Origin: Oscillatoria nigro-viridis PCC 7112
GTDB taxonomy: Bacteria; Cyanobacteriota; Cyanobacteriia; Cyanobacteriales; Microcoleaceae
Length of the DNA stretch: 64,000 bases
Assembly: GCF_000317475.1 (NCBI RefSeq)
Contig: NC_019729.1
Span: forward strand, 1,564,501 to 1,628,500
Reading direction: 5' to 3'
The position numbers and the translations under genes were made by a program. Below, in pieces: positions 36,560 to 44,757 of the stretch (the first letter of the stretch is position 1; each line of letters begins with the position of its first letter). The notes below the pieces were generated by a model, which did not search any database, had not been told where the DNA came from, and saw nothing but the letters and a program-made list of their open reading frames with translations.

Positions 36560-37690
36560 ATGCAAGTTAAAGATATCGGTGAACAAGGTCTTTTAAGAAT
36601 ATTGCAAAAATTCTGCCCCGCAGAGATAGTGGGTGATGATTGCGCTGTCATGGCTGCAAATCTCAACCAATCTCTGGCTATCACTACAGATATGTTGGTG
36701 GATGGAGTGCATTTTAGCGATCGCACTACGGGGCCTTATTACGCAGGATGGCGCGCCGCAGCGGCAAATTTGTCGGATCTAGCTGCGATGGGAGCAAGGC
36801 CTCTGGCGGTGACTGTAGCCCTCGCTGTGGCGGCGGATACTGCTGTGGAGTGGGTGGAAGAGTTTTATCGGGGGATGACGGCTTGCTTGCAAGAATATGA
36901 TACGCCGATCGTCGGTGGCGATGTTGTGCGATCGCCCGTGGTGACGGTGGCGATTACGGCTTTTGGACAAGTTGAGTGCGATCGTACCATTAGTCGGTCA
37001 AATGCGCGATCGGGCTGGGCGATTGTGGCTACCGGCGTTCACGGAGCCTCCCGCGCGGGATTAGAATTGCTGTTAAATCCAGAATTCGGGCAAAATCTTA
37101 CAGAAGTCGATCGAGCTTCTTTAATTCTCGCTCACCAGTGCCCTAAACCGAGGCTGGATGTTTTGCCGGTTGTTTGGGAAATACTGGGTTGTGAAGGTGC
37201 GATGGAACCCCCCCTCAGTCCCCCCCTTAGCAAGGGGGGGAAGCAAGATTTCAATTCTCCCCCCCTTAGCAAGGGGGGGCCGGGGGGGGTTAATTCCCCA
37301 ATTGCTAAGGGGGGGCCGGGGGGGGTTCAATCCTCAATTGCAATTGCGGGAATGGATAGCAGCGACGGTTTAGCAGATGCGATTATTCAAATTTGTCGGG
37401 CTAGCGGTGTTGGCGCAAAAGTCGATCGCACCAAAATACCGATTCCCGATATTTTCAGCGAAATAGTATCACCCGAAAAAGCTTTAGATTGGGCCTTATA
37501 CGGCGGCGAAGACTTCGAGTTAGTGCTGTTTTTGCCGATCGCAAATGCTAAATTATTAGTCGAAAAAATCGGTGATGGTGCTGCGATTGTGGGAACAGCT
37601 ACGGAGAGCACCGATATCTGGTTGACTGATAGCAGCGGTATCGATCGTGATACTGTATTAAAGCTCGATCGAGGATTTCAACACTTCTAA
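36560..37690 (+). CDS. thiL: Thiamine-monophosphate kinase with in-frame repeat insertion
   Basis: A 376-residue ThiL, longer than the usual 320-340. IVGDDCAVMAAN, TTDMLVDGVHFSDRTTGPYY, GWRAAAANLSDLAAMGARPL and GGDVVRSPVVTVAITAFG form the N-terminal ATP/TMP-binding half. AGMDSSDGLADAIIQICRAS and LYGGEDFELVLFLPI belong to the C-terminal half. Between them, residues about 216-257 (EPPLSPPLSKGGKQDF through SKGGPGGVNSPIAKGG) come from a palindromic C/G repeat inserted in frame at 37205-37328. The enzyme makes thiamine diphosphate. The insertion sits in a loop just before the conserved MDSSDGL motif and is probably tolerated. Confidence 0.93.
   Translation: MQVKDIGEQGLLRILQKFCPAEIVGDDCAVMAANLNQSLAITTDMLVDGVHFSDRTTGPYYAGWRAAAANLSDLAAMGARPLAVTVALAVAADTAVEWVEEFYRGMTACLQEYDTPIVGGDVVRSPVVTVAITAFGQVECDRTISRSNARSGWAIVATGVHGASRAGLELLLNPEFGQNLTEVDRASLILAHQCPKPRLDVLPVVWEILGCEGAMEPPLSPPLSKGGKQDFNSPPLSKGGPGGVNSPIAKGGPGGVQSSIAIAGMDSSDGLADAIIQICRASGVGAKVDRTKIPIPDIFSEIVSPEKALDWALYGGEDFELVLFLPIANAKLLVEKIGDGAAIVGTATESTDIWLTDSSGIDRDTVLKLDRGFQHF
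37205..37328. repeat. Palindromic C/G repeat element inside thiL
   Basis: The element starts GAACCCCCCC and ends GGGGGGGTTC. Inside are two copies of CCCCCCCTTAGCAAGGGGGG (37221 and 37259 on) and one inverted form, ATTGCTAAGGGGGGGCCGGG. It is translated as PPLSKGG and SPIAKGGPGG units. Repeats of this CCCCTTAGCAAGGGG type are intergenic palindromes in many cyanobacteria; here one is kept in frame in an essential gene. Confidence 0.88.
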
Positions 37691-37702
37691 ATTATCTCGC
37701 TT

Positions 37703-37751
37703 GTCCGCATAGGCGGACTTAGTTTGTGTAGACGCGGTTTCAACCGCCTGG
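37703..37751. repeat. GTCCGCATAGGCGGAC repeat overlapping a gene end
   Basis: TTGTCCGCATAGGCGGACTTA is followed by GACGCGGTTTCAACCGCCTGG, both palindromic and related to the cluster at 18828-18988. It supplies the last codons and stop of the minus-strand TPR ORF. Confidence 0.7.
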
Positions 37752-38384
37752 TATTTTGCTGTTATTGTAGGCAGTAGCCAGATTATTTTGAGTTTGCGTC
37801 CATTTTTCACTACCGGGTTCGCGATTATTTAAAACTATTTGATAACCAGTAATGGCAATTTCAATATTGTTCGCTTTATTCCCACTGGGAAAGTCACTAA
37901 TATGAATACTCAAATTTTCAATAAGACCGATAATTGAGCTAATAGTTTCTGAGTTTTCGCCGGCAATTAACTTATGCGCCACTTGCTGTAAAGTCTCGGC
38001 AAAAGTGGCATTGAGGAGATGTTGTCGCCCTTCCAGCATGGGGTAAATTACTGCTACATCCCCGTTGCTATCTTGTTCGGCTTGCAATAATTCTAGGAAA
38101 AAGTTTGCATACTCTTGGAAATTTTCACTGGCAGAGTTATTGCTATCTACGTCATCGTTAACCTCGATGATTTCCGCTAGGTAACGGGCTAGATGTCGGA
38201 GGAATTTAGCGCCATTTTCGCCTCCTTGTTCTGCCAACGTTGATGCTACTAACTCGCAAGTTTCCAGAAATCCGCGATCGAGTAATTCTGAGTTATCCTG
38301 TAATATTTGCGGTTCGTCTCCGTTGGGGGCATTCAGCAGGGTGTGAATTAATTGCAGATAGGCTTGGGCGCGCTTTTCTTCCAT
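37740..38384 (-). CDS. TPR-type protein, probably truncated by a repeat
   Basis: A 214-residue protein resembling the N-terminal part of cyanobacterial TPR proteins: EEKRAQAYLQLIHTLLNAPN at the start, AEQGGENGAKFLRHLARYLA, FLELLQAEQDSNGDVAVIYP. It ends with a single TPR repeat, EIAITGYQIVLNNREPGSEK and QNNLATAYNNSKIPGG. Full-length relatives continue with many TPR units and often a CHAT domain. The last few codons lie in the repeat at 37703-37751, so the rest of the gene seems to have been lost when that repeat arrived. Whether the short form works is unknown. Confidence 0.65.
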   Translation of the reverse strand: MEEKRAQAYLQLIHTLLNAPNGDEPQILQDNSELLDRGFLETCELVASTLAEQGGENGAKFLRHLARYLAEIIEVNDDVDSNNSASENFQEYANFFLELLQAEQDSNGDVAVIYPMLEGRQHLLNATFAETLQQVAHKLIAGENSETISSIIGLIENLSIHISDFPSGNKANNIEIAITGYQIVLNNREPGSEKWTQTQNNLATAYNNSKIPGG

Positions 38385-38439
38385 TTTGGGGAGTTGTGAA
38401 TAACACCGGGATTTATTTTAGCATGATTTTACGATATTT

Positions 38440-38636
38440 TGTAGGGGCGGGTTCGCCAACCACATATAACAATTACCAACCATCTATATAAACCCGCCCT
38501 GCCACCACCTAGAACCCACGTCAGCCTACAATTTGCCTCGCATCGCCCAAATGTAAATGATGATTGTTGGTTGGTGGGGGCGGGTTTTTGAGATTGTTTA
38601 TTTCAGGCAATTATGGTTGGTGAACCCGCCCCTACA
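38440..38636. repeat. MITE-like inverted-repeat element (about 196 bp)
   Basis: The left arm TGTAGGGGCGGGTTCGCCAACC (38440 on; about 20 nt matched) and the right arm GGTTGGTGAACCCGCCCCTACA (ending 38636) are inverted. A second inverted pair, AAACCCGCCCTGCCACCACC (38489 on) and GGTGGGGGCGGGTTT (38571 on), lies within. There is no ORF. It fills the gap between the truncated TPR gene and the desulfurase gene. Confidence 0.8.
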
Positions 38637-38765
38637 GGATGTATGAAAGATTATTTTGATTGTGCGGGGGTGGTGATAAACCGGGTTTTTGAGAGATACT
38701 TCATTACAGTCGATAAAAATCGTAAAAACCGGGTTTCTTGGGAATTTTAACCGCAGATTTTCCTG

Positions 38766-39956
38766 CTAACGTCTAGATAATGCTACTTTGGGCATTAATC
38801 TATCCAAAATTTGCTCGATCGCAATTACTGTCCAATCAATATCAGCTTCTGTGGTTTCTCGTCCTAGAGTCAATCGAATTCCACCAACTGCGCCGATTTC
38901 GTCATATCCCATTGCTAATAATATCGGACTGGGAGTTAGTTTGCCGCTGCTACAAGCAGAACCGGAACTAATGCCAATTCCTGCTAAATTTAGCTGCCGC
39001 ACTAGAGTTTTGCCTGTGATTCGCCCTGTATCTCTCTGTTGATAAGGGCGAGAGGAAGGGGAGATTATGCAAAAACTGACGTGGTGCGGCAGCCGACAAT
39101 ATCGATCGCCAGTTGGTACTAAACTGGGTACGTGGGATAATCGGTCAAAAAGTCGATCGCGCAATGCAATTAACCTCGGCGTTTCCACATCTATTTCCTG
39201 CAAAGCTAACTCCGCCGCCACCCCAAAACCGACGATTGCCGGCAGCGCTTGTGTCCCGGAACGCAGTTTCAATTCTTGCCCGCCGCCCCCCAACATTGGC
39301 ACTAATTCTACTCCCGGACGCACGTAAAGCGCGCCTGCACCTTGCGGCCCGTAAAGTTTGTGACTGGAAACCGAAAGCAAGTCTACGGGCAGTTTCTGCA
39401 CGTCAACTTGCAGCTTGCCGGCAACTTGAACTGCATCGGTATGAAACATGATATTGCGATCGCGCGCAATTTGTCCTAATGCCTCGATTGGTTGCAGCGT
39501 GCCAACTTCGCTTTGTCCGTAAATGATTGAAATTAACACTGTATTCGATCGCAGCGACTCTTGCAAATCCAAAGGGTGAATTCGCCCAAATTTATCCACT
39601 GGTAGGCGCGTCACTTCCCATCCCAACTGTTCGAGTTGTCGCGCCGGTTCTGCTACTGCGGAGTGCTCTACGCTGGAGATAATAATATGCTGCGGCTTTG
39701 TATAAAGACGGGCAATTCCCATAATTGCCAAATTGTCTGCTTCTGTGCCGCCACTGGTAAAAATCATCGATTCCGGTAGCGCGTTAATCAAGCTAGCAAC
39801 CTGCATTCTTGCTAATTCTAAAGCTGTCGCCGCCCTTTGTCCCCACTCGTGCAAGCTGGAAGGATTACCCCACTGTTGAGTCAGGGCTTTTTGCATGGCT
39901 TGAATCGCTTCTGGGCGTGCGGGTGTTGTGGCACTATAGTCGAGATAAATTTGCAT
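38766..39956 (-). CDS. Cysteine desulfurase (NifS/IscS type)
   Basis: A 396-residue class V aminotransferase from ATG 39956 (MQIYLDYSATTPARPEAIQA). The PLP Lys lies in LSVSSHKLYGPQGAGALYVR, with TGGTEADN-type FTSGGTEADNLAI, VEHSAVAEPA and HTDAVQVAGKL. The active Cys loop is GISSGSACSSGKLTPSP. The position of Cys and the long loop match group I (NifS/IscS), which provide sulfur for Fe-S clusters and thio-modification. It is a single gene, without iscU or iscA neighbours here, so which pathway it serves is open. Confidence 0.95.
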   Translation of the reverse strand: MQIYLDYSATTPARPEAIQAMQKALTQQWGNPSSLHEWGQRAATALELARMQVASLINALPESMIFTSGGTEADNLAIMGIARLYTKPQHIIISSVEHSAVAEPARQLEQLGWEVTRLPVDKFGRIHPLDLQESLRSNTVLISIIYGQSEVGTLQPIEALGQIARDRNIMFHTDAVQVAGKLQVDVQKLPVDLLSVSSHKLYGPQGAGALYVRPGVELVPMLGGGGQELKLRSGTQALPAIVGFGVAAELALQEIDVETPRLIALRDRLFDRLSHVPSLVPTGDRYCRLPHHVSFCIISPSSRPYQQRDTGRITGKTLVRQLNLAGIGISSGSACSSGKLTPSPILLAMGYDEIGAVGGIRLTLGRETTEADIDWTVIAIEQILDRLMPKVALSRR

Positions 39957-40046
39957 GATTTTAAAGGAATAAGGAATAAGGAACAAGGAAGAGATACACA
40001 GCACGCTTTTTAGCGATCGCTATTTTACCTTTCAGGTGGATCTACT

Positions 40047-40103
40047 TAATGACTAATGACTAATGACTAATGACTAATGACTAATGACTAATGACTAATG
40101 ACT
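40047..40103. repeat. Perfect AATGACT tandem heptamer (about 8 copies)
   Basis: ACTAATGACTAATGACTAAT continues without error for about eight 7-bp units. The tract provides the stop codon of the minus-strand zinc-binding protein ending at 40095. Confidence 0.9.
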
Positions 40104-40499
40104 TCCTGGTTTGCAGACGTTGTAGTCTTCGTGCGACAAAACTTTTTGGGGAATTAAGAAAGTGCCGCAATCTTCACAAAGCATTCTGTAGTTGCGAGTT
40201 ACAGGAATACTGATTATCAAACGGTTGTGACGCAGGCGTTTGCCGCCGAAATCTCTGTAATTCTTATTTTCGCCCAAAGCTGCTATAATTGCCCGGGCTT
40301 TAGTGACTACGTGGTCGGGCAGACCTCTGAGATCGATGATATCTCTAGCAAATGATGCTTCCCTCTCTTGTTTTTTGGTTTGTTTTTGTGTCAGCACTTC
40401 AACGAAATGCTGCTGCGCCAGCAACTCTTGCGTGCAGCGATGGCACGCTTTACCATATCCTTTGTGACCGCACGGAAAAATTCTTTTTCTTTTAGCCAT
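40095..40499 (-). CDS. DUF7682-like zinc-binding small protein
   Basis: A 134-residue protein from ATG 40499 (MAKRKRIFPCGHKGYGKACH). Two Cys/His pairs, FPCGHKGYGKACHRC near the N terminus and MLCEDCGTFLIPQ near the C terminus, suggest zinc binding. Between them lies a basic helical stretch (QKQTKKQEREASFARD, then DIIDLRGLPDHVVTKARAII). Related proteins occur as single genes in many cyanobacteria; the family name is from memory and function is unknown. The last codon and stop fall in a heptamer tract. Confidence 0.7.
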   Translation of the reverse strand: MAKRKRIFPCGHKGYGKACHRCTQELLAQQHFVEVLTQKQTKKQEREASFARDIIDLRGLPDHVVTKARAIIAALGENKNYRDFGGKRLRHNRLIISIPVTRNYRMLCEDCGTFLIPQKVLSHEDYNVCKPGSH

Positions 40500-40690
40500 A
40501 AAGCAGCGGTATAGGGTTTGACCCACGCCCCTGAATGCTGCTACCCTACCAGTGATGCTTCCGGCATCGAGGCAGTTCTACAAGACGTAAAATCTATTCC
40601 CTTGCATAAATTTAATAGGTTGTAACTTTACTCGATCCAATAGCTTTGAACTGTGGTTCGGCTAATAACCTCTATATTTTTTAAACTTTT

Positions 40691-42355
40691 GTGGCTGTAT
40701 TGTATTATCATTTACTCGGTTTCTGTTGTGCGGGGCTGGTGGCGATCAATCTGGCGGGCTGCGGACAAACAAAGCAAGACGTGCAGAATTTACCTCTCAG
40801 TCTGGCTCCATTGCCTCAAGACCCCTTGTTGCAAGTATACTTCAATCAGTCGATCGCTTCGAGTTATACAGAGCCTTACCGCCAGCAAACTAGACCTGGA
40901 GATGATTTAGAAAACTCGATCGCTGTGGCCGTAGCCAGTGCTGGATCGACGGTAGATGTAGCGGTTCAGGAGTTTCGCTTGCCCGGGATTGCGAGGGTTT
41001 TGGCCGAACGAGGGCGATCGGGAATTAAAGTGAGATTAATTGTCGAACATATGTATAGTCGCCCTTGGAGCGATTTTACAGCGCAGGAGTTAGCGAAATT
41101 ACCGGAAAGAGAGCGCGATCGTTATAACGAATTTGTGCAACTTGCCGATCGCAATAAAGACGGTAAATTGACTGCCGATGAAATCAAGCAAAATGATGCT
41201 TTGGTAATTGTCAAGGATGCGGGTATTCCTGTAATTGACGATACTGCTGACGGCAGTAAAGGCAGCGGTTTGATGCACCACAAATTTGTAGTAATTGACG
41301 GCAAAACCGTAATCGTCACTTCTGCTAATTTTACAACAAGCGATATACACGGAGATTTCAAGACAGCAGCAAGTCGCGGCAATGCGAACAATTTGCTGAA
41401 AATTGAAAATCCTCAATTAGCGCAACTATTTACTCAAGAATTTAACATCATGTGGGGCGACGGGCCCGGAGGCAAACCGGACAGCAAATTTGGCATCAAA
41501 AAGCCGTTTCGTCAAGTGCAAAAAGTGAAAATAGGAAATGCGACAGTTGCGGTGCAATTTTCGCCGACTTCCCAGACTTTGCCTTGGGAAAAAAGCCCTA
41601 ACGGTTTGATAAATCGAACTTTGGGTAGTGCGAAAAAGTCGGTTGATTTGGCACTGTTTGTATTTTCGGCTCAGCGGTTGTCAAATACTTTGGAAATTGA
41701 AGCTAGCCGGGGAGTTGCGGTGCGAGCTTTAATAGACTCTAATTTTATTTATCGCTCTTACAGTGAAGGGTTGGATATGATGGGGGCGACTTTGATGCAA
41801 GATTGCAAGTTAGAAACTGACAATCGCCCTTGGAGAAAGCCGCTGACTGCGGTGGGAGTGCCGCTGTTACCAATGGGCGATCGCCTGCACCACAAATTCG
41901 GCGTTGTGGACGGCAAAACGGTGCTTACAGGTTCTCACAACTGGAGTGAGGCGGCAAATCGCGGGAATGACGAGACGCTGCTGGCGATCGAGAGTCCCAC
42001 AGTTGTGGCCCATTTTGAGCGGGAGTTCGATCGGCTTTACAAAGGTGCAACCTTGGGAATTCCCGCCCGAATCAAACAGAGAATTGACGCTAAGAAAAAA
42101 GAGTGCGATTCACTACAAGCAGCATCAAAATCTCCGAGTGCTAAACCTCAGATTGCTCCGGGTAAAAAGTTAGTTAATTTAAATGCAGCGAGTCAGGAAG
42201 AATTAGAAACCTTGCCTGGGGTTGGCCCGAAGTTAGCCGAGAGAATTATTGCAGCGCGGCAACAGCAACCTTTCACCTCTTTGGAAGATGTGGCACGGGT
42301 ACAGGGAGTCGGCGACAAGATTTTAGATAAATGGCGCGATCGAGTAACTTGGTAG
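40691..42355 (+). CDS. Phospholipase D-like lipoprotein with EF-hand and HhH (ComEA-like) domain
   Basis: A 554-residue protein from GTG 40691. A lipobox (LVAINLAGC, Cys24) makes it a lipoprotein. Two HKD half-sites are complete: HHKFVVIDGKTVIVTSANF (residue 196 on) and HHKFGVVDGKTVLTGSHNW (residue 400 on), so the PLD active site is intact. Inserted in the first half is a canonical EF-hand loop (DRNKDGKLTADE, about residues 152-163). The C terminus (VNLNAASQEELETLPGVGPK, then FTSLEDVARVQGVGDKILDK) is a double helix-hairpin-helix DNA-binding domain as in ComEA. The combination points to a secreted, Ca2+-binding nuclease or DNA-processing enzyme rather than a lipid hydrolase. Confidence 0.88.
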   Translation: MAVLYYHLLGFCCAGLVAINLAGCGQTKQDVQNLPLSLAPLPQDPLLQVYFNQSIASSYTEPYRQQTRPGDDLENSIAVAVASAGSTVDVAVQEFRLPGIARVLAERGRSGIKVRLIVEHMYSRPWSDFTAQELAKLPERERDRYNEFVQLADRNKDGKLTADEIKQNDALVIVKDAGIPVIDDTADGSKGSGLMHHKFVVIDGKTVIVTSANFTTSDIHGDFKTAASRGNANNLLKIENPQLAQLFTQEFNIMWGDGPGGKPDSKFGIKKPFRQVQKVKIGNATVAVQFSPTSQTLPWEKSPNGLINRTLGSAKKSVDLALFVFSAQRLSNTLEIEASRGVAVRALIDSNFIYRSYSEGLDMMGATLMQDCKLETDNRPWRKPLTAVGVPLLPMGDRLHHKFGVVDGKTVLTGSHNWSEAANRGNDETLLAIESPTVVAHFEREFDRLYKGATLGIPARIKQRIDAKKKECDSLQAASKSPSAKPQIAPGKKLVNLNAASQEELETLPGVGPKLAERIIAARQQQPFTSLEDVARVQGVGDKILDKWRDRVTW

Positions 42356-42377
42356 TTAAGTTCGTACTCCTGAGATG

Positions 42378-42486
42378 TTGCACCATTCTCAATTACTTGT
42401 TTAGGAACAGGCTTTTCGGCCTGTGAAGCGAGAAAATTCACTCTTTGTGGAACAGGCCGAAAAGCCTGTTCTTGAGAATGGTGCAA
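42378..42486. repeat. 109-bp inverted-repeat element
   Basis: TTGCACCATTCTCAA (42378) and TTGAGAATGGTGCAA (ending 42486) are perfect inverted ends. GAACAGGCTTTTCGGCCTGT (42405) and ACAGGCCGAAAAGCCTGTTC (42452) are perfect inner arms. The left side has a 12-nt spacer that the right side lacks. There is no ORF. It lies downstream of the PLD gene and could fold into a long hairpin in RNA. Confidence 0.9.
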
Positions 42487-42683
42487 GATGTGAGTAGTCA
42501 GGACTCCCTTCCTGACTCTACAAAGTTCACAGTCATAACTTCCGTCCTTCCTTTAGCAACTCAGCATCCAAGACTCAAGCCCTTACTAGAAACCTATTGG
42601 AGCTACTTTGACAACACATCAGCTCTCAAGTTAAAATAACTCCTCAACAAAATGCTATCTATTCACATTAGAGGTAGAGAGAG

Positions 42684-43328
42684 ATGAAACACGCCAGATT
42701 TATTACGGGGAGGCCACAAATCAAATTCCTAGGTATTTTGGTGGGGGCTTTTTTTTTGACGCTAGCAGCTTTCACAGTTAGCGCCCAGCAGACTAGCGAA
42801 GCACAATTTAGGGTCAAGAACGAAAACGCTTTTAATATTAATTTGATTCAATTTAAGCGCACAGAATATGTAGGTTCGTGTGCCGGTACTGTCTTCTCCC
42901 CTGATTCGCAAAGCGCTCGATTTGTCTCCAGCAAGACTCCTCCCGCCCCAAACAGGAGGGTGGTGATTAAAAATGTGACTGATGGCATGGATACTAACCC
43001 CTATCCCTACACAGACAGAAGTTACAATAAAGGTGAGTTCTCCGAGGATTTTGCATTTAAGTTGGGTAACAGCCACAAAACAAGAACTTTTTCGGTTTTA
43101 GAGGGAGAAAATAAGTTTGTCTATGAAATTAAAGAAAATGACCAAGTTATAGAACAGGGTACGCTTACGGCTGAAGTTTCTATACAAAGCTTAGGTACTT
43201 TTCCCCGTCAGCAAATTTGTGAAGATAAGGTAGAATGTCGGGATACTTCTGATTGTCGCGACAGTAAAGGCCGAAAAAGGAGTTGCAGACGAGAGTGTTT
43301 TCCTGTTCAACAGTGTCGCTGTCCGTAA
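42684..43328 (+). CDS. Secreted protein with Cys-rich C terminus, unknown
   Basis: A 214-residue protein with a signal peptide (FLGILVGAFFLTLAAFTVSA, cleavage after SAQ). The mature part is beta-rich, containing GSCAGTVFSPDSQSARFVSS. The C-terminal 40 residues hold eight Cys (ICEDKVECRDTSDC, then RRECFPVQQCRCP), which would form disulfides outside the cytoplasm. Start ATG 42684 is preceded by GAGAGAG. No family is recognised. A hairpin at 43420-43445 may end its transcript. Confidence 0.65.
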   Translation: MKHARFITGRPQIKFLGILVGAFFLTLAAFTVSAQQTSEAQFRVKNENAFNINLIQFKRTEYVGSCAGTVFSPDSQSARFVSSKTPPAPNRRVVIKNVTDGMDTNPYPYTDRSYNKGEFSEDFAFKLGNSHKTRTFSVLEGENKFVYEIKENDQVIEQGTLTAEVSIQSLGTFPRQQICEDKVECRDTSDCRDSKGRKRSCRRECFPVQQCRCP

Positions 43329-43419
43329 TCAGTTTCTGCCCTCAATTTTTTTTAAATTAACTGCAGAAGACAAAGAGGAATAACAAACCAGAAATAAGAT
43401 AAGTTTTTTTCCAGGGAAG

Positions 43420-43445
43420 AGGGGCAACCACGGGGGATTGCCCCT
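43420..43445. terminator. Hairpin between convergent genes
   Basis: AGGGGCAA and TTGCCCCT pair over 8 bp around CCACGGGGGA, between the unknown secreted protein and the antiporter gene. There is no strong T run, so function as terminator is tentative. Confidence 0.5.
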
Positions 43446-43462
43446 CCCAAAAAATTGTTAGT

Positions 43463-44563
43463 TTAAGTAATCGGGTGAAAGTAAAATGCTGCTCCTAACA
43501 CGGTGTATGTTGCTAAAAGCAGCACTCCTTCGAGCCAATTAGAACGCCCGTCGAGACTAATTAGATTGGCAATTGTCACGGCAATGGCAACTGCAACTAC
43601 TTCAAAGGGATTGAAGTTTAAATCCATCGGCTGATGAATCACTAATCCGATAATCACCAACACGGGCGCTACCAGCAAAGCAACTAGCAAACTCGAACCC
43701 ATCGCGACAGAAACTGACAAATCCATATTGTTTTTCATCGCCACTCCCACCGCAGTTACATATTCAGCCGCGCCGCCAACAATCGGCAACAGAATTACCC
43801 CTGTAAACAGCGGCGTCAATCCCAATCCTTTGGTAGTTTCTTCGACAACACCCACGAAAATTTCTGATTCAAAAGCAACGGCAACAGTTGAGGCAACTAG
43901 CACTCCTAGCCACAGCCACAAATTCGGTTTGTGCGTAGTAGATTCATCTTTGGTATTTTGAGGATTTTCTGACTCTAGTTCTAGTAACCCAACTTCGTAA
44001 AGATAGCTGTGGGTTTTTAATGAAAATAGGAGAGTTAGAGCGTAAACTGCAATTAGGACGATCGCAGTTATTAAGGAAAGATTCTGAATGGCTGCGGGTT
44101 CGACTCCATTGGATGTATAAATTACCATTGTCGGCAGCAGGATTGCAATCACTGCTAGAGTCATCGTGGAACCGTTCACCCGCGCGATTATTGGCTTGAA
44201 TTCCTGTTCTTTGTAGCGGATTCCTCCTAGCAGCATGGAAAATCCCATGACTAAGAGCAAGTTGCTGATAATTGTACCGGTTATGCTGGCTTTTACAATG
44301 TCAATTAAGCCAGCTTTCAGGGCAACTATGGCAATAATTAATTCCGTAGCATTGCCGAAGACTGCATTTAATAAGCCGCCTATGGATGGGCCTGTAACGA
44401 TCGCCACTTCTTCTGTTGCTGTGCTCAACCAAATCGCCAGAGGTATAATGCCTAAAGCGGATGTGATGAAAACTGCCAGGGAACCCCAGTGCAAATACTC
44501 AGCGGCGATGGAAATGGGGATAAAAATTAACAGCGCTATGGAAAGAATCTTTTTGATTGACAT
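43463..44563 (-). CDS. Ca2+/H+ antiporter, CaCA family (CAX)
   Basis: A 366-residue membrane protein with 11 or so transmembrane segments. The two alpha-repeat motifs are clear: LLNAVFGNATELIIAIVALK in the first half and LLPIVGGAAEYVTAVGVAMK in the second, each with the ion-binding Glu. An acidic loop (LELESENPQNTKDEST) separates the halves. It exports Ca2+ (or other divalent ions) in exchange for H+ at the plasma membrane. A divergent Uma2 gene lies 195 nt away; no operon partner is seen. Confidence 0.95.
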   Translation of the reverse strand: MSIKKILSIALLIFIPISIAAEYLHWGSLAVFITSALGIIPLAIWLSTATEEVAIVTGPSIGGLLNAVFGNATELIIAIVALKAGLIDIVKASITGTIISNLLLVMGFSMLLGGIRYKEQEFKPIIARVNGSTMTLAVIAILLPTMVIYTSNGVEPAAIQNLSLITAIVLIAVYALTLLFSLKTHSYLYEVGLLELESENPQNTKDESTTHKPNLWLWLGVLVASTVAVAFESEIFVGVVEETTKGLGLTPLFTGVILLPIVGGAAEYVTAVGVAMKNNMDLSVSVAMGSSLLVALLVAPVLVIIGLVIHQPMDLNFNPFEVVAVAIAVTIANLISLDGRSNWLEGVLLLATYTVLGAAFYFHPIT

Positions 44564-44757
44564 AGGAACTCGGATGGTGTACGGAAGGGTAAGGTCGAGT
44601 TGTCGGGGCGATCGTCAAGTTGATTTTACACTATTCAACTATTCTCTGACTATTCTGGTGGCGAGTGCGATCGATAATTGGGAATTTTTAACCGCCAATG
44701 CACCCAGATCGAGGCAGATTGAATATAATAGAATTATATCGACATCGGTGAAAAGAT

